Source: Saccoglossus kowalevskii (Eukaryota > Hemichordata > Enteropneusta > Harrimaniidae). Taken from it: DNA of 30,340 nt. The stretch's first letter is position 1; every line of letters begins with the position of its first letter. Where the stretch lies: NCBI RefSeq assembly GCF_000003605.2, contig NW_003155758.1, positions 12,032-42,371 on the forward strand. Direction: 5' to 3'. Position numbers and translations under genes: made by a program. This document shows, one piece after another, positions 30,056 to 30,340 of the stretch. The notes beneath the pieces were generated by a model. That model saw only the letters and a list, made by a program, of their open reading frames with translations, did not search any database and was not told the DNA's origin.

Positions 30056-30340
30056 AGTCTCCGTTCGGACACAGTCCGAAAACGGGGACTTATGTTTTGC
30101 CCTGTGTGCGTCCGTCTGTCCGTCCGTCCGTCCGTGATCACCTGTATCTCGAACATGCATGGACCGATTAAGTTCAAACTTCACTCATACATCACACATT
30201 ATATGGGACATATGCACATGCTTTTTTTTCATGATCTGATTAACGATAGCCGAATAGCGGCCATTTTAAGGCCGAAAATGCATCAAAATCGCACATTTTC
30301 ACCATTCCGGACCCGGATCTCTGTTATGCATGGACGGATT
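30056..30340. mobile_element. Hairpin-led dispersed-type repeat, cut by window edge
   Basis: Starts with hairpin AGTCTCCGTT-CGGAC-ACA-GTCCG-AA-AACGGGGACT (30056-30090), then imperfect (TCCG)n at 30111-30136 and TCTCGAACATGCATGGACCG, with ATGCATGGACGGATT repeated at the edge. The layout (terminal hairpin, then a 'gtccgtc' run and repeated units) parallels the HINE-like copies. On the minus strand the hairpin ends CTAA next to T, as at a Helitron-type 3' terminus. It is CpG-rich within CpG-poor DNA, so it is probably a young insertion. Confidence 0.5.

Overview
The window looks like nuclear DNA of an animal, most likely a marine invertebrate, and is almost entirely non-coding. The evidence is AT-rich sequence, no dense ORF packing, no operons or ribosome-binding sites, abundant short interspersed repeats, microsatellites, and a 50-base N run typical of a draft eukaryotic assembly. 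The longest open frames (60-137 codons) are about what chance gives in this composition, and I recognise no conserved protein domain. I cannot name the species. The repeat types (hairpin-ended elements with tandem cores, TACTGTAAA elements, hAT-like miniature elements) fit invertebrates such as molluscs or hemichordates, but this is inference.

The main large-scale feature is a sharp change in CpG density near 16.99 kb. To its left CpG is frequent (17 in the first 300 bases). To its right it is strongly depleted, with a 740-base run (18470-19209) holding none. In invertebrates, CpG-poor stretches usually mark germline-methylated transcribed gene bodies. Just left of the step, at 15968-16070, is the best coding candidate: an ATG in a good context, 34 codons, then a consensus splice donor. 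The simplest reading is the first coding exon of a plus-strand gene whose long first intron fills most of 17-30 kb. An antisense start with a YY1-like motif overlaps it, so strand is not certain.

Layout: 1-5.2 kb, CpG-normal intergenic DNA with palindromic sites; 5.2-5.3 kb, a cluster of hairpins and palindromes; 7.1-8.7 kb, a mobile-element cluster with two retroposon-like tails, an hAT-like miniature element with 8-bp target duplication, and GC-rich repeats next to a TATA-like box; 8.87-9.19 kb, a dispersed repeat with two SRF-type CArG boxes, which recurs at 23.16-23.44 kb; 9.2-15.9 kb, intergenic with the assembly gap at 13.3 kb; 15.9-16.1 kb, the candidate exon; 17-30 kb, CpG-poor probable intron holding miniature elements (18.4, 18.7, 24.7, 26.2 kb), 59-bp and 20-bp tandem arrays (19.8, 22.8 kb), two copies of a Helentron-like (HINE-like) element with 157-bp internal repeats (20.6 and 29.1 kb), a G-quadruplex/TATA motif (24.5 kb) and the start of another hairpin-led repeat at the right edge.

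No tRNA, rRNA, CRISPR array, insertion sequence or viral gene was seen. The most interesting items are the promoter-like CArG repeat in two copies, the methylation-type boundary beside a candidate first exon, and the HINE-like pair.
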